Shown piece after piece: positions 42,153-52,766 of a stretch of 64,000 bases of DNA. The stretch covers positions 124,001-188,000 of the forward strand of contig NC_018330.1 in assembly GCF_000234665.1 (NCBI RefSeq), in the 5' to 3' direction. Position 1 is the first letter of the stretch. The number at the start of each line of letters is the position of its first letter. The notes under the pieces were generated by a model. The model was not told the DNA's origin and made no database searches. It saw nothing but the letters and a program-made list of their open reading frames with translations. The position numbers were made by a program, and so were the translations under genes. Origin of the DNA: Leishmania mexicana MHOM/GT/2001/U1103 (Eukaryota > Euglenozoa > Kinetoplastea > Trypanosomatida > Trypanosomatidae).

Positions 42153-42154
42153 CT
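42153..42154 (-). promoter_or_regulatory. Possible spliced-leader acceptor one base before the chaperonin 2 ATG
   Basis: The coding strand has a pyrimidine tract (complement of about 42157-42177) ending in CCACAG, with the AG here and the ATG two bases on. An alternative AG lies near 42240. A one-base 5' UTR would be extreme, so the upstream site may be the real one. Confidence 0.25.
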
Positions 42155-42302
42155 GTGGAGGGAAAAGGTGAGAAGTTTAGGGTTTAAGGGCGACGAGGGA
42201 AAGAGAGGGGGAAAGATTGGTGGTGGTGGTGGTGGCGCAGCTGTGTATGGGGATGTGTAGAAAAGCGTATGGAGGCTAACACTCATGCAAAGACCACGTT
42301 GC

Positions 42303-42325
42303 GTGTGTGTGTGTGTGTGTGTGTG
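42303..42325. repeat. (GT)11 microsatellite
   Basis: About eleven GT units, 152 bases upstream of the chaperonin copy 2 start codon. Confidence 0.95.
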
Positions 42326-43116
42326 CGTCATCGGAAAGGCAAGATGAGATGAGATGAAATGGAGGGACGCGTACGCAAAGATGGTGGGAGCAGAGAAGCG
42401 GTTTTGTTGAGGAGAAGGCCGTCATCCCACCCACCCACCCCCGCACCCCTCTTTCGCCTCGGAGAAGCGAAGCATCGCTGTGCATTCTGCTTTCGTTTTC
42501 CTGAGCTCGGGACGGGCTCTCGTAGGCGTTGCCTACCGTCTCACCGCGCCACACCCACAGCACATCGGCGTGTACGTGAGAAGGTGAAAGAGCAAGGAGG
42601 AAGAACCGCCTGATGATGTTTTCGTCACCAAGAGCGCAACGGACGACCACACAAGCAGGAGGAGAAAACGGAGGCGGGCCGGCGGGAGAAGGAGAGCGGC
42701 ACCGGGGGGAGTGCAGTCGCGTGCATGTCGGTGAGTGTGTGGGGCTATACCTACATAAAACCAAGCACAGACAAACACCGAAATAAACAGAAGGCGCGTG
42801 TGCGAGTGTGTGTGGGCGTCATCGCAGTGACGTGCTGTACATGGAAGAGCATCACTGAAGCGGGTGAAGTGGAGGGCGAACAAGGAAACAAAGAATCAAC
42901 CGAAGACAGGAAAAGGAAACAGGGAAGCTTGCTCGCCGCAGGAGAGGCGCGCTCACACACGCACGCGGTGATAGAGCGGTGGCGGAGAAAGTCCGACCTC
43001 AGAGAGTTCACGCGCCGCGGCGGCACAGTCTCCCGAGTCCATGTGGGTATCAGCTGCGCGGCATCCTCGGCGCATCGCTCTGTGGAGACATATGCCGGCC
43101 GCCGCCACTGCCGGGA

Positions 43117-46100
43117 CTACATCACGACTCTTTTCCTTGCCATTTGCCTCTCGATGTTCGGCAGGTACATGTCCTGCGAACGTGTGTCCTTGCTCTCGTG
43201 CATGTACTTGAGAAGCGCAAGCTGCACCTTGTACCGAAACGCCTTTGCGTCTGTCAACGCCGCTACGCGGCTGGCTACGTCGTCCGGCGTCAGCGTTCCA
43301 GCTGCCTGTTGAGCGGCCAGCACGCGCTCACGGACAGCCACCACCTCCTCTGCTGTCTGCACGTCACGCTGGAGCTGCCAGAAGAAGCGAGCAAAACGGT
43401 CGGTGAGGAGCGGCTTCAGTGTCGGCAGCCGAAGATACGAGATGAGGTCGAACTGCTGGTTGCGGAGCGGCACCGTCAGAACGCCGGCTGGAGTTGTCGT
43501 GGCCCCACTCCCGCCAAGCACTGCTATGTTGGGGTAGGAGCCGCCACCCGTGCTGTCGCGCTTGCTGATCGCCTCACTGTAGCGGTATTGCAGGTGGAAC
43601 AGGGACTCCGGCATCCCGATCAAGGAGCGGTAGTTGTGCACCTCAGGGGTGCCGTTGCCAAAGTACACGATGCCGTCGATTGTGCGATGCCGAGCGTGGA
43701 CGTACAGGGTCATCATCTCACGCGATGACAACGCCGCGGCCACTCTCCCCGTCGACGCGCCTCTCAAAAGTTGAACGTCGTCGAGCGGGACGCTGAGCAT
43801 GTCGGTGGAGCTGAACTGGAGAGGGATGCACTCCTCTGCCACAAAGGCAGCGGAGCCGCGGACGGTGCTCACATACTGGTAGCCACATGGGAGACGCACT
43901 CGGCGCGACACGGGCGACGTGTAGGACGGCAGTATCGGGCCGCATTTGCTATGTTCCTGCGTTGCGTCCTGCAACATTGAGGACGGCGAACCAATGGCGG
44001 CGGAGCTGTCCAGCGGCTGGTTGTGCATGACGCTCAGCAAGCTGTTGTTGTCGGTCGATCTGTGGCCCACCGGGCCCTTCTGCGGGTGATTCGCTGTCGC
44101 GGTGCGCGCCTGGAACTCCTTCACACCAAGCCGAGCGAGCAGCACCTCTGCCACATCTCTGCCGACGTCGCGCGGGTTGAACGCCTCGAAAGCCTCCGTG
44201 GCGCCGTAGCGACGAGTGAACATGGCGACCGGTCCAGCGGCGAGCACATCTGGTCGGCTGGTCTCATACGCGCTGCCCACAATGACACGGCCATCAAAGA
44301 CAATCGACCTCTTCGCCAGCGCCGTGAGCACGTTGCGGTCGATTTCATTCTCCTCCAAGCACACTATCAGCGCGCACGGCAGCTCGACGGCGTCGCCCGC
44401 CTTGCGCTCGTGGGAAAGAGACGCCAGGAGCACGGACGTTAGCGTCTCCTCGTCGAACTCCAAGCGCGAGACGCCGTAGCCGTCCAGCACCGTCACACCG
44501 AGCGCACGGAGCAGCGCCATCGTCGCCTGGCCGCAGGCAGCGTCGGTAAACGGCATCTGCTCGGCGTCGGGTCGGCACAGAACCAGCCGCTGCGCAGGGA
44601 AGCCTATGGATACCATTGTCGAGAGCGTCGCAATGGCGTCAAGACCGGAGCCGTACACAACGATGCTCGCGATGGACCCGCTCACCGACTGGCTCAGCTC
44701 CGCCAACGTTTGGCGCAGGCGAGCCTCGGAGACCTCGTTCGAGAGCGCCGTGATGCCGCCGCGGGCACCGTGTGCCTCCTGTTGCTGCAGTGCCCGGATC
44801 GGCGGCGGCACAATGTACTGCCGCCCCGTCGCAAGCAGCAGCTGGTCGTACGGCTCGTAAACGCTGTTCTCTAGGTGAACAAACTTCATGGTAGTGTCAA
44901 TGTCGATGAGAGTGCCCTCGACGACGCGGATGGTGTTCGCGCCAAAGCTGAGCGACTGCGTACTCCTCATTCCCTCACCGAGGCACAGGCGCATGTACTC
45001 CCGCTCCAACAGCTCCATCCCATCCACCTGCCACTGGCGCATTGGGCGCTGATTCGGGTGCAACGGCATGCCGTCCGTCGACACGACAGTGATGCTCAGG
45101 TAGTCCAAGTAGGGCACGGAGAGGAGTTCGTACAGCATGCAGAGTGCCGTGGCGCTGGCGCCAACAATCACCACGCGCGGGTGCACGTGCACCCGCTCGT
45201 CGCCGAGAAAGCGGCGCGTCGTAAAGAAGAGAGAGCTCAGCTCCAGCCCCGTGTGCGTCGTCTCCTCCTTGCCATCAGCGGTGGCGGTGTTCTGAGTCAC
45301 GGTCGGCGTCACATCGTTCACCTCAGGGAGTTCGGCAATGTTGCCGAACGTGCTCATAAGCGGGTTCAAGTCCTTCTTCTTTCGCTCAGCTGCCACCTCG
45401 ACGACGCGCCGCGGTGGGGCGAAGGTGAAGGAAGCGACGGCGGTCTGGTAAAGCTCCGCACTGGTGTTCGTCAGCAGGAGCATCACCTCCGTCTGAGTCT
45501 GCCGGAGTACCTCGCGCAGGAAGAACTTGAGGTGCTGGCGGAACACGGGGCGAATGTAGACGAAGCGGACGACGATTCCAGGCAGCTCCGAGGAGCGGTA
45601 GCGCAGTGGCCCCTCCTCTGCGGAAAGCGAGATGTCGGTGGCTGCGTAGTTGAACCCCTGGGCCGCGTTGAAGGCGAGGAAGCGGTCGAGGTCGTAGTTG
45701 GCACGGAGCGCGTACATCTCGGCAACCGAAAGAGGTTGCACCGATATCACGCCGACCACCGCAGCGGACGACAACACACCCGCGGCGCCGCCGGCGGAAT
45801 GCTCGCCCCATGTGAGGGCGAACACGGTGCGGTTCTGCGTCACTACACCACTCTCATTGTCGCCTCCTTGAGACGCCGTTGGCGCTGACGCATCCAAGTC
45901 CTCTTCCAGCGCAGCCAGCAGCTCCACGGAGATCCCCGGAAATCCAGGGAGAGCACCGCTGGCACCGCTTCGGCTCTCCTGGTGATGCAGCGCCGCGCGG
46001 ACACCCGAGCCGGCCGGTCTAGCGTTACGGCTCGCGGACGTCGACGTAGAAGCTTTATTGGGTGCCGGAAACAGGGAGAGCACCTTCTTGCGCAGCATGG

Positions 46101-47490
46101 CGTTGCAAGGATCTGTCAGAAGCTCTACACGCGCCTGCACGCCGTGATCCATCGCCATGGACACGCGGGGGCACACCCATAGCGCATCGGGGGCCGGCAC
46201 CAACTCGCCACGGGCGTTGTGTGGCTGATAACGTCGCAGCGGGATGTACTGGAATCGCTCCAGTATCATCGGCTCCGGTAACGGCAACGTGTGCGACAGC
46301 CGCAGCGTAGCGTAGTCGCACGTGGGGAACTCGTGGAAGAAGAACGGCAGGAGCCGATACGCGCTGTGGTCGAAATCGCGGTTGAAGTACAGGAAGAAGA
46401 TGCTGAAGGTGCACGAGAGCCCGTTGTCGAGCTGGGCATCATTCCCTGATGCATCCGCGCTCACACGCTTCAGCCGGTCGAGGGCATCCGTGTTGTACAG
46501 CCGGGCCGTGTGCTGCTGCTCCTCCATTGTCAACTGGCGCAGGCACGCGACACCGACAACCTCGTGCGTTACACTGTTCTCGGCGACGACGACCTTATTA
46601 TGCGTGTCCTGATCCTGTAGAATCTCTTCCAGGAAGAAGTCATCCGGTAGCTGCGTGATGACTCCTGGCCCACCAGCAATGAGCAGCGTCACGACGTCGT
46701 CGTAGTCCTCCACTCTGCCTTGACGTATCGTAAGCGGGGGGAGCACCGTGGCGCGGGAGAGGTGCAGAAAGGTTCGCGTCGACGCATGATGGGTCGACGA
46801 CGAAGCCACAGGGAGCACACCAGCTACCTTGGACGATAGCGGTGTCACACCGGGCATCGACTCCAGGCTCGGAAAGTCAGAGCCGAGGGACATGAAGATA
46901 TGCTCGATGCCGCTCAGCGTGCCCAAAGTGGCGCGGAACAGACTCATCACCATCTCCCCCGACGTAAAAGGCTTGTATTGCGAGGCTGCCAAAACGGATG
47001 TGTCGGTGGCCGAGATGGCAGTTGTCGCCGAGCTCGCCTCGACAAGGGTGTCACTCGCCGGAGCAATGAGCATGCGCAGCCACAGGCTGTTCTCCAACGT
47101 CGCCCCCACCACGGCGCCGGTCGTGTTCTCTGCTAAAGCCGTCACCTGCTCCATATCGAGCATCTTCTCGCCTGCGTCGCCGTTGCTCGCGGTGCCGTAC
47201 CGGTGGCTCACGCCCGGCAACTCATCGCTGAGCGCAATGAATCCGATCACAGCCTCCTCGGCCTGAGACCCATTTACGGTCGCGGCAGTGTCACGCACTG
47301 CAGTCACGCAGAGGTACGCAGTTTGAATGACGGTGGCAAAATCGCTCATGCTGTGGATGCGAAACACACCCGGTGTGGGGATCCCTTCTTGCACGGCGTC
47401 GCCCAGCTGCAGGAGCCCCGCCAGCTGCACCGCATCCTTCGGCTGGCTGCGGCGGAACTGCACCCCCGGCAGAGGGCTTTTCAGCGCCAT
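43117..47490 (-). CDS. CFAP61: Cilia- and flagella-associated protein 61 (CFAP61)
   Basis: The 1457-residue protein has the layout of CFAP61, a component of the calmodulin- and spoke-associated complex of the axoneme. The N-terminal region has two acetyltransferase-like (GNAT-fold) segments: VQFRRSQPKDAVQLAGLL near residue 10 and IRQGRVEDYDDVVTLLIAGG near 260. Around residue 773 a Rossmann segment begins, RVVIVGASATALCMLYELL, followed by PYDQLLLATGRQY near 875, a second nucleotide-binding-like stretch IVVYGSGLDAIATL near 943 and an oxidoreductase-type LAAGPVAMF near 1085. The first Gly motif is altered (GASATA), so FAD/NAD binding is uncertain. The C-terminus is helical. In trypanosomatids the protein would support flagellar motility. 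It starts at an ATG with a pyrimidine tract and AG 6 bases upstream. Length fits the family. Confidence 0.88.
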   Translation of the reverse strand: MALKSPLPGVQFRRSQPKDAVQLAGLLQLGDAVQEGIPTPGVFRIHSMSDFATVIQTAYLCVTAVRDTAATVNGSQAEEAVIGFIALSDELPGVSHRYGTASNGDAGEKMLDMEQVTALAENTTGAVVGATLENSLWLRMLIAPASDTLVEASSATTAISATDTSVLAASQYKPFTSGEMVMSLFRATLGTLSGIEHIFMSLGSDFPSLESMPGVTPLSSKVAGVLPVASSSTHHASTRTFLHLSRATVLPPLTIRQGRVEDYDDVVTLLIAGGPGVITQLPDDFFLEEILQDQDTHNKVVVAENSVTHEVVGVACLRQLTMEEQQHTARLYNTDALDRLKRVSADASGNDAQLDNGLSCTFSIFFLYFNRDFDHSAYRLLPFFFHEFPTCDYATLRLSHTLPLPEPMILERFQYIPLRRYQPHNARGELVPAPDALWVCPRVSMAMDHGVQARVELLTDPCNAMLRKKVLSLFPAPNKASTSTSASRNARPAGSGVRAALHHQESRSGASGALPGFPGISVELLAALEEDLDASAPTASQGGDNESGVVTQNRTVFALTWGEHSAGGAAGVLSSAAVVGVISVQPLSVAEMYALRANYDLDRFLAFNAAQGFNYAATDISLSAEEGPLRYRSSELPGIVVRFVYIRPVFRQHLKFFLREVLRQTQTEVMLLLTNTSAELYQTAVASFTFAPPRRVVEVAAERKKKDLNPLMSTFGNIAELPEVNDVTPTVTQNTATADGKEETTHTGLELSSLFFTTRRFLGDERVHVHPRVVIVGASATALCMLYELLSVPYLDYLSITVVSTDGMPLHPNQRPMRQWQVDGMELLEREYMRLCLGEGMRSTQSLSFGANTIRVVEGTLIDIDTTMKFVHLENSVYEPYDQLLLATGRQYIVPPPIRALQQQEAHGARGGITALSNEVSEARLRQTLAELSQSVSGSIASIVVYGSGLDAIATLSTMVSIGFPAQRLVLCRPDAEQMPFTDAACGQATMALLRALGVTVLDGYGVSRLEFDEETLTSVLLASLSHERKAGDAVELPCALIVCLEENEIDRNVLTALAKRSIVFDGRVIVGSAYETSRPDVLAAGPVAMFTRRYGATEAFEAFNPRDVGRDVAEVLLARLGVKEFQARTATANHPQKGPVGHRSTDNNSLLSVMHNQPLDSSAAIGSPSSMLQDATQEHSKCGPILPSYTSPVSRRVRLPCGYQYVSTVRGSAAFVAEECIPLQFSSTDMLSVPLDDVQLLRGASTGRVAAALSSREMMTLYVHARHRTIDGIVYFGNGTPEVHNYRSLIGMPESLFHLQYRYSEAISKRDSTGGGSYPNIAVLGGSGATTTPAGVLTVPLRNQQFDLISYLRLPTLKPLLTDRFARFFWQLQRDVQTAEEVVAVRERVLAAQQAAGTLTPDDVASRVAALTDAKAFRYKVQLALLKYMHESKDTRSQDMYLPNIERQMARKRVVM

Positions 47491-47496
47491 GTTGGA

Positions 47497-47498
47497 CT
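47497..47498 (-). promoter_or_regulatory. Predicted spliced-leader acceptor for CFAP61
   Basis: A coding-strand tract of about 25 mostly pyrimidine bases ends in CCTAG, with the AG here, 6 bases before the ATG at 47490. It is sequence prediction only. Confidence 0.4.
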
Positions 47499-47657
47499 AG
47501 GTAGACAGAGAGGAGGGGCGGAGGCGTTGTGGCCTTGAGCAGCAGCGCGGCGCAAAACGGGAAGAAGGGAGATACAAGGCGTGAGACACAAAGATGTGTA
47601 GAACGACTGCCGGACTGTCGCACCACCCTGTCTCTGCCAACGTCTCCGGGTAGAGAG

Positions 47658-47692
47658 GTGTGTGTGTGTGTGGGTGGGTGGGTGGGTGTGTG
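47658..47692. repeat. TG and GGGT-type microsatellite
   Basis: TG units pass into four GGGT-like units and back to TG. It lies in the 5' flank of CFAP61, about 170 bases from its start codon. Confidence 0.9.
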
Positions 47693-49082
47693 CACAGGTG
47701 CAGTGTGTGGTGACGGGCCGTCTAACGATTCTCTCTCGCCAGTGCGCACTCACGTACACGCACGACTTCCAAGCCAAAATAGACCTCGACGCACGTGTGC
47801 GGCAGAGGAAGGGAGAGAGGCGAGGGCAGGGCAGCGACGAGCGGGGATGGAGACACACCGGGAGCGATGGGAGGGCGGGCAACGCCGTCACTCTACCCGT
47901 GGGGATGGTGGCCGCGAAAATAACGAAAAAAAACGCACGTACGGAAAAGTCGGAGACGGAGAGCGGATACGCCGGAAGGAAGAAAGCAGGGGAGAGCAGA
48001 TGCACAAACCTTGACGACGAAGGAGAGAGGCCTCCCTCTCGACACCTGAAGCTCAAAGGTGGTCCACTGACCATACACGTCCCTACACGCATGCAAGCAC
48101 GTGTGCCGCCCGTCTTATGAGCGAGGGAACGGAACGGAAGATAAAGTATGTGTGCATGCGCATGCTCGTCTGGCACTGCAGCCGCGCCAGCGGAAGGAGC
48201 GGGGAGGTCCCAAGAGGGCGGCCCAGACTCCATAGCAGACACCACTGCAGGAGAAAAAGAGCGTTACTTGCGCATAGAGCCTACGAGAGACACGCCGAGG
48301 CCCCCCTCCCCATCGTCCAACATTGACACTACGTTTTCGTACGTGTCCTGTGTGTGTGGTGTGCGTTTGTGTAGATCTCGACGTGAGGCTCATGTGTGCC
48401 TTCCCTGGGCTTTGCTTGTACTTCGTTCGTTGCGATCGCTTTTGCCTATTTGCTGCTTACCAACATTTGACTCGTCCTCCGGGCCCGGCGCTGTGACGGA
48501 GTGCGGTGACCCCTCCTCCCTCCCCCCAGATCCCCGCACCCGCCTAGCGCCACTGCTACGCCACTCCCACCCCCGACAAGCATACACACCACACACACAG
48601 CACAGAAAAGCAAATAGAGGTAAAATGACAATGGCCAAAGGGTGTCACGTGTTCAACCCCGCTAACTCCGTCCTCCATCCGTCAACATCACGGTGCCCCT
48701 TACTCCTCTACACACACGCACACGCACGCACACGCGCGCGTGGGAGAAAGTCGGCGCCGTTGATGTAAGCCCATATGATGGAGGGAGGCGAGTAACGAGA
48801 AGAGCGAGAATGCAGCACCGCTGGAAAGGGGGGAGAGGCGGGGCAGCGGTGAACCGAGAAACTGCGACAGTGGTGGCTTCGTTGTGGCGTCGTACATGAG
48901 CGCCGACCCACCCAGCGAGATAGAGACAGGAAGGCCGAAAAAAAGGAGGGAGAGGCACAGGCGCCTGTACGCGCAGGTGCACACACACACACACGCACGC
49001 TCACGTCTGGCGTGGCCCACCCGCTCTCTCCCTCCCTTTCTCCCAGCCCCAGGTTGGCGGTCAGTCACCACTCTTGCTTGGC

Positions 49083-50222
49083 CTACTTCACGTGCTTCTG
49101 GATCGAGGTCAGAATATTCAGGCGCATCATCATGTTATCACGGCGACCGCCCGCCACAGAGCCTCCGAGGGTGCGCTTGAGGCGAGCCGATTCATTCTCC
49201 AAGTACGCGGGGCCCTTCACCGCAATGCGCTCCGCCGTCTTAATGTAGTACGCGGCGTCTTCGCTCCCGGTCAGCTTGGCAGCGGCCGCCTTCACCGCCT
49301 CTACTGCTGCCTTGGAGCTCTCGCCAGAGCTCATCGCCACGCGCGCGACCGCCTCCGCGAGCTCTGCGATAACCCCGTACTCCCATGAGAGGTCTCCGTT
49401 AGCGAGGCGGTGCTTGCCGGCTTTCTCGTTCACGAAGGTGAGGAAGTCCTCCAGGTTGCGGCCATTCCTGTACTCGGCCGGCTTCGTGTCGGCGCCTTTG
49501 GGAAAGAAGTACAGTGTCGGAAAACCGGACACAGAGTACTCGGTGGCAATTTTTCGGTTCGCGGCATCGTCGGCGTTGATGCGGGCAATCACAACATCCT
49601 TATCGTTTGAGAACACCTTGGCCAGCTTGTTGTACGTCGGCTTCAGCGCCTTGCAGTGGCCGCACCACGGGGCGTAGAACATGACGAGCACCGACTTGGA
49701 CGGGTCCTTGGCGACTGCATCGAAATTCGTGTGCACCAGCTCCATCGCAAACTGGGGCTCATTCGGGATGGTCAGCCTCAGGCCCGCCACCACACCCGAG
49801 AGGTACTTGGCGAAGTCCTCGGCCGTGCGGCTGCCCTGGTACTTCTCCGGCTTCAATGAGCCAGGAGCGAAGTAGAGAAGTGTTGGGAACCCCGTGACGC
49901 CGAAGCGCTTGCCAAGGTCGCTCTCTTGCGTGGCGTCCACCTTGCCAATCAGCAGCAAGTCCTTGGCGTTCGTGCTCGCTTCGTAGGCCGCGCCTAGCAC
50001 CGCGTACTCGGGGGCCATGCTCTTGCAGTGGCCACACCACGGCGCGTAAAACTCCACGAGTGCTGCCTTGTCCTTGCCAACGAGCTGGTCAAAGTTGTCC
50101 TTACTCATCTGCACGACACCCGGCGTCACAGCACCCGGGTCTTCGCCGTTGCACGACCCCGCGAGCACGAAGACCGCGAGCACGAGCGCGAGCGTCAGCA
50201 CAACACTAAGCTGGCGCGTCAT
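49083..50222 (-). CDS. Protein disulfide isomerase (two thioredoxin domains plus ERp29-type tail)
   Basis: From the ATG at 50222 the protein has 379 residues. A signal peptide covers about residues 1-24. Two thioredoxin domains follow, each with the active site APWCGHCK; the cysteines are Cys63/Cys66 and Cys187/Cys190. Each domain has the cis-proline region GFPTL. Residues about 265-379 form a helical domain of the ERp29/P5-like type (GDLSWEYGVIAELAEAVA and onward). This domain order is that of ERp38-type PDIs, which oxidise and rearrange disulfides in the endoplasmic reticulum. The protein ends in IQKHVK and has no KDEL-like retrieval signal. The frame is open 205 codons further upstream, but only as pyrimidine-rich leader. 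The next genes upstream in the same unit are also secretory-pathway genes. Confidence 0.95.
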   Translation of the reverse strand: MTRQLSVVLTLALVLAVFVLAGSCNGEDPGAVTPGVVQMSKDNFDQLVGKDKAALVEFYAPWCGHCKSMAPEYAVLGAAYEASTNAKDLLLIGKVDATQESDLGKRFGVTGFPTLLYFAPGSLKPEKYQGSRTAEDFAKYLSGVVAGLRLTIPNEPQFAMELVHTNFDAVAKDPSKSVLVMFYAPWCGHCKALKPTYNKLAKVFSNDKDVVIARINADDAANRKIATEYSVSGFPTLYFFPKGADTKPAEYRNGRNLEDFLTFVNEKAGKHRLANGDLSWEYGVIAELAEAVARVAMSSGESSKAAVEAVKAAAAKLTGSEDAAYYIKTAERIAVKGPAYLENESARLKRTLGGSVAGGRRDNMMMRLNILTSIQKHVK

Positions 50223-51205
50223 GGTGAGCGCGAGAGATGGACAGAGAAGACAGAGAAAGGGTGAGGCGATTGGTTGTTTTTCCTCGATTCTCTTCGGCGT
50301 CTGTCCTGACGGGGGGGCGAGAGAGATCACCGAAGGGGGAGGAGAGAAGTCGTGAGCGATACGATCAAAACGTGCGGCTGGTCGGAACAGCGCGACCGCA
50401 CGCACGTGTGTGTGTATAGGGAGATGGAGGCAAAAGAAAAGAGTTTTCGCGGCAGCAGAGGAGGGGAGGGGAGCGGTATCTGGCGCGGTCGTCGGAGGCA
50501 AGCATGTATAGTGGCGATGTATGCAAGAGGGCGAGGAGGAGGAGGAGCGAGAACACACACATGAAGAGCGGAAAGAGGGAGAGACAGAGAGTGTGTGTGG
50601 CACGCAGAGATGAGCCCAGCACGCGCTGTTCTGTTTCTTGCGTGGGTGATGAGGCCCCTTCACCGGGCCGCCTGCGTGAAAGGCAAGTTTGCGCTTCGTA
50701 CATGTTCGTGCATCACACGTAAACCACTTGGTGGTCAATGGCACATAGAGGAAAATAGAGCACGCGAGGAGCTGTACAGAAAAGAAAGACGTGTGCGCTG
50801 GAAAAACAGACGCTGGGGTGGGGTGGTGACTCTTCACATTGTGTCTGGGACTTCAGCACAGCAGCGGGAGGGGGAAGGAGGGGAGATGTGAGACAGCAGC
50901 ACGAGAGCGGCGGTGGCGGCGAAAGTGGGTTAACCGCAGTGAGGAAAGGTGCGCACAGCGAGAAAACGGGGAGAGGGAAGAGAGCAGCACGAGAAACACG
51001 CGGCAGAGCAACGCCGGCAAAAGCGGGGTGCAGAAGCTGCCATGGACACCTACGCACACACAGCCCAGCCGTCCACCTTTCCTCGCAGTGTGCGCCATAT
51101 ACACGTATGCCTCTGCCCCTCTCTCCCAGATCCCCCCCACCCTGCCCACGCAACCCACCCCTCGCGTGGCCCCTCCAACCTTCTCCATCACCCCTTCCCC
51201 TCAGT
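50223..51205. other. Intergenic region between the thioredoxin-like and PDI genes
   Basis: About 980 bases. A pyrimidine-rich coding-strand tract precedes the PDI start. No gene is supported. Confidence 0.6.
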
Positions 51206-51709
51206 CTATTCCGTAATAGCATACTCCTGCTTCGCCATCTCACGCTCGACAAAGTCCAAGAGCTGATTAAAGTTTCGATTCTCAGTGAACTCGACACCGG
51301 CGTGCTGGTTTGGCGGCACCAGAATGACCGTCGGGTAGCCACTAATTTTGTACCGTCGCTGGATGCGCACCTCATCCGGCGCGTTCACCTTCCCGACCAC
51401 AAGCCTCTCCTGCAGCTCGGGACGAATGCGAACGTACTTGCCGAACTCATCGTACACGGAAGCGAATTCGCGGCAGTACCCGCACCAGACCGCGTAGAAC
51501 TCGAGCAGCACAAACTGGTCGTGGCCGACAATATCGTAGTAGTTCTCTGAGTTCACCTCCTCAACGCCCTCCATCTTGCGGGACGGGCTGTTGCCGTCAA
51601 ACCCGCGCCTCGCCTCGAGCAGTGGTATGGCAATGAGAACGGCAGTGATGAACGTGACAGCCAAGATCAGCGCAAGACGCGCGAAGGCGCGCGCCTTTCG
51701 AGACAGCAT
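51206..51709 (-). CDS. Membrane-anchored thioredoxin-like protein (CGYC active site)
   Basis: The 167-residue protein has a basic N-terminus and one hydrophobic segment at about residues 10-30 (LALILAVTFITAVLIAIPLL), either a signal anchor or an uncleaved signal. A single thioredoxin domain follows, with FYAVWCGYCREF near residues 69-80 and the cis-proline region ISGYPTVILVP. CGYC in place of CGHC gives an uncertain redox potential; it may be an oxidase or a reductase. It probably acts in the endoplasmic reticulum lumen, next to the PDI encoded just downstream. A long unstructured C-terminal tail is absent. It starts at the ATG at 51709. A pyrimidine tract with AG lies 29 bases upstream. Confidence 0.88.
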   Translation of the reverse strand: MLSRKARAFARLALILAVTFITAVLIAIPLLEARRGFDGNSPSRKMEGVEEVNSENYYDIVGHDQFVLLEFYAVWCGYCREFASVYDEFGKYVRIRPELQERLVVGKVNAPDEVRIQRRYKISGYPTVILVPPNQHAGVEFTENRNFNQLLDFVEREMAKQEYAITE

Positions 51710-52766
51710 GGAAAAGGCCGCCGTGTTTCGGAGTCAAACTGGTTAGGAGGCGGAATGGAAGTATGTGCTGGTGTGTAAGAGAGGAAAGCAACGATGAAGA
51801 CGCGCGCGGGAAGGTGGTGCGTGCTGCTGCAGAAAGGCGTCCTACTCCTCTCTGTGTGTAGAGCAGATTGCCAACGCACTGGAAGAGGGAGGGGGAGGCC
51901 GACGTGCGGACCAAGCTGCTCTGTGGCACCTGTTTGCTGATTGGAGGGGAGAGAGCGGAAAAGAAAAGCGGTTTTGTGTCCACGTCCTCTTGCACAGGCG
52001 CCCCCCCCCCTCCGCCTCGCTTCTCCTTGCTCACTTACGCGTGTGAAGAGAAGCGAGGGGGTATGCGATGGAGAGACGCGGCTACACGCGGCGCTCTTTC
52101 TTTCCTCGTGTCAGGCCGTGCCCCTGCGCCCGCGCGCACGCACACACACACCGCTTCCTCCGGCCTCCAGAAGAGTCGCGCCATGACACGACGTGCGCAT
52201 CCATTCTGTGAGCCTTTTCCATCATGCTCCCCAGTACCCACACCTCAGTCTTCCCCCCTTCTACACGCAGGGAGAACGAAAGCTTGAGCCCGGACAGCAG
52301 ACAGCGACGAAGACGGGAAGAGGGGAGGGGGTGGTGGACGGAAAGGCGGGGGCGCTGTTCGCGTGGGCCCTCATGCGATCCGATTCTAGAAGCACACCGA
52401 TGCTCTCTCTCCCCCCTCTCCCCTCCCGCCCTGCCGCACCCCCCCCCGGAAAAAAATTCTCTTTTCTGAGTGCTGTCACTTCTTGCTGAAGAATACGAGG
52501 AGTTAACACAGACACGCTTGTGTAGCGACGGAGCGAAACAATGGATGTAAGTGCGAGCGCGAGCGCGAGATGCACGCAGGCTTATGCAGTACAACAGCAA
52601 GCAATGAATCCATCCAGCACGAGAAATGCGGCGCAATGTCAACACGGCTTCACCTCGACGAACCGTCATACTGAGCACACAGCTCGCACCCCACTCACCT
52701 CACACGACCTCAAAACGACGAGAGAACAGACGGCAGGGTCTCCCTCGGGTATCCACTTTAGCGCCT
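51710..52766. other. Intergenic region between the EMC7 and thioredoxin-like genes
   Basis: About 1.06 kb of UTR-like sequence with C-rich and G-rich runs. No gene or RNA is supported. Confidence 0.6.
51739..51740 (-). promoter_or_regulatory. Predicted spliced-leader acceptor for the thioredoxin-like gene
   Basis: A coding-strand tract rich in C and T ends in TAACCAG, with the AG here, giving a 29-base 5' UTR. It is prediction only. Confidence 0.4.

Larger units (their letters stand above)
42152..43116. other. Intergenic region between the CFAP61 and chaperonin 2 genes
   Basis: About 965 bases. It holds the splice region of chaperonin copy 2, a GT repeat at 42303-42325 and the 3' UTR of CFAP61. 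No gene is supported. Confidence 0.6.
47491..49082. other. Intergenic region between the PDI and CFAP61 genes
   Basis: About 1.6 kb, with a TG/GGGT repeat at 47658-47692 and short CA tracts near 48716-48732 and 48979-48995. The ORFs are shadow frames. No gene or RNA is supported. Confidence 0.6.

Noticed and set aside
42174..42190. TTTAGGG-like sequence near chaperonin copy 2
   Set aside because: It resembles two imperfect telomere units only and lies in a splice-region pyrimidine tract (on the coding strand); too short to be an interstitial telomere.
49083..50837. 584-residue form of the PDI with a 205-residue N-terminal extension
   Set aside because: The extension is translated pyrimidine-rich leader; the internal ATG at 50222 starts a proper signal peptide.
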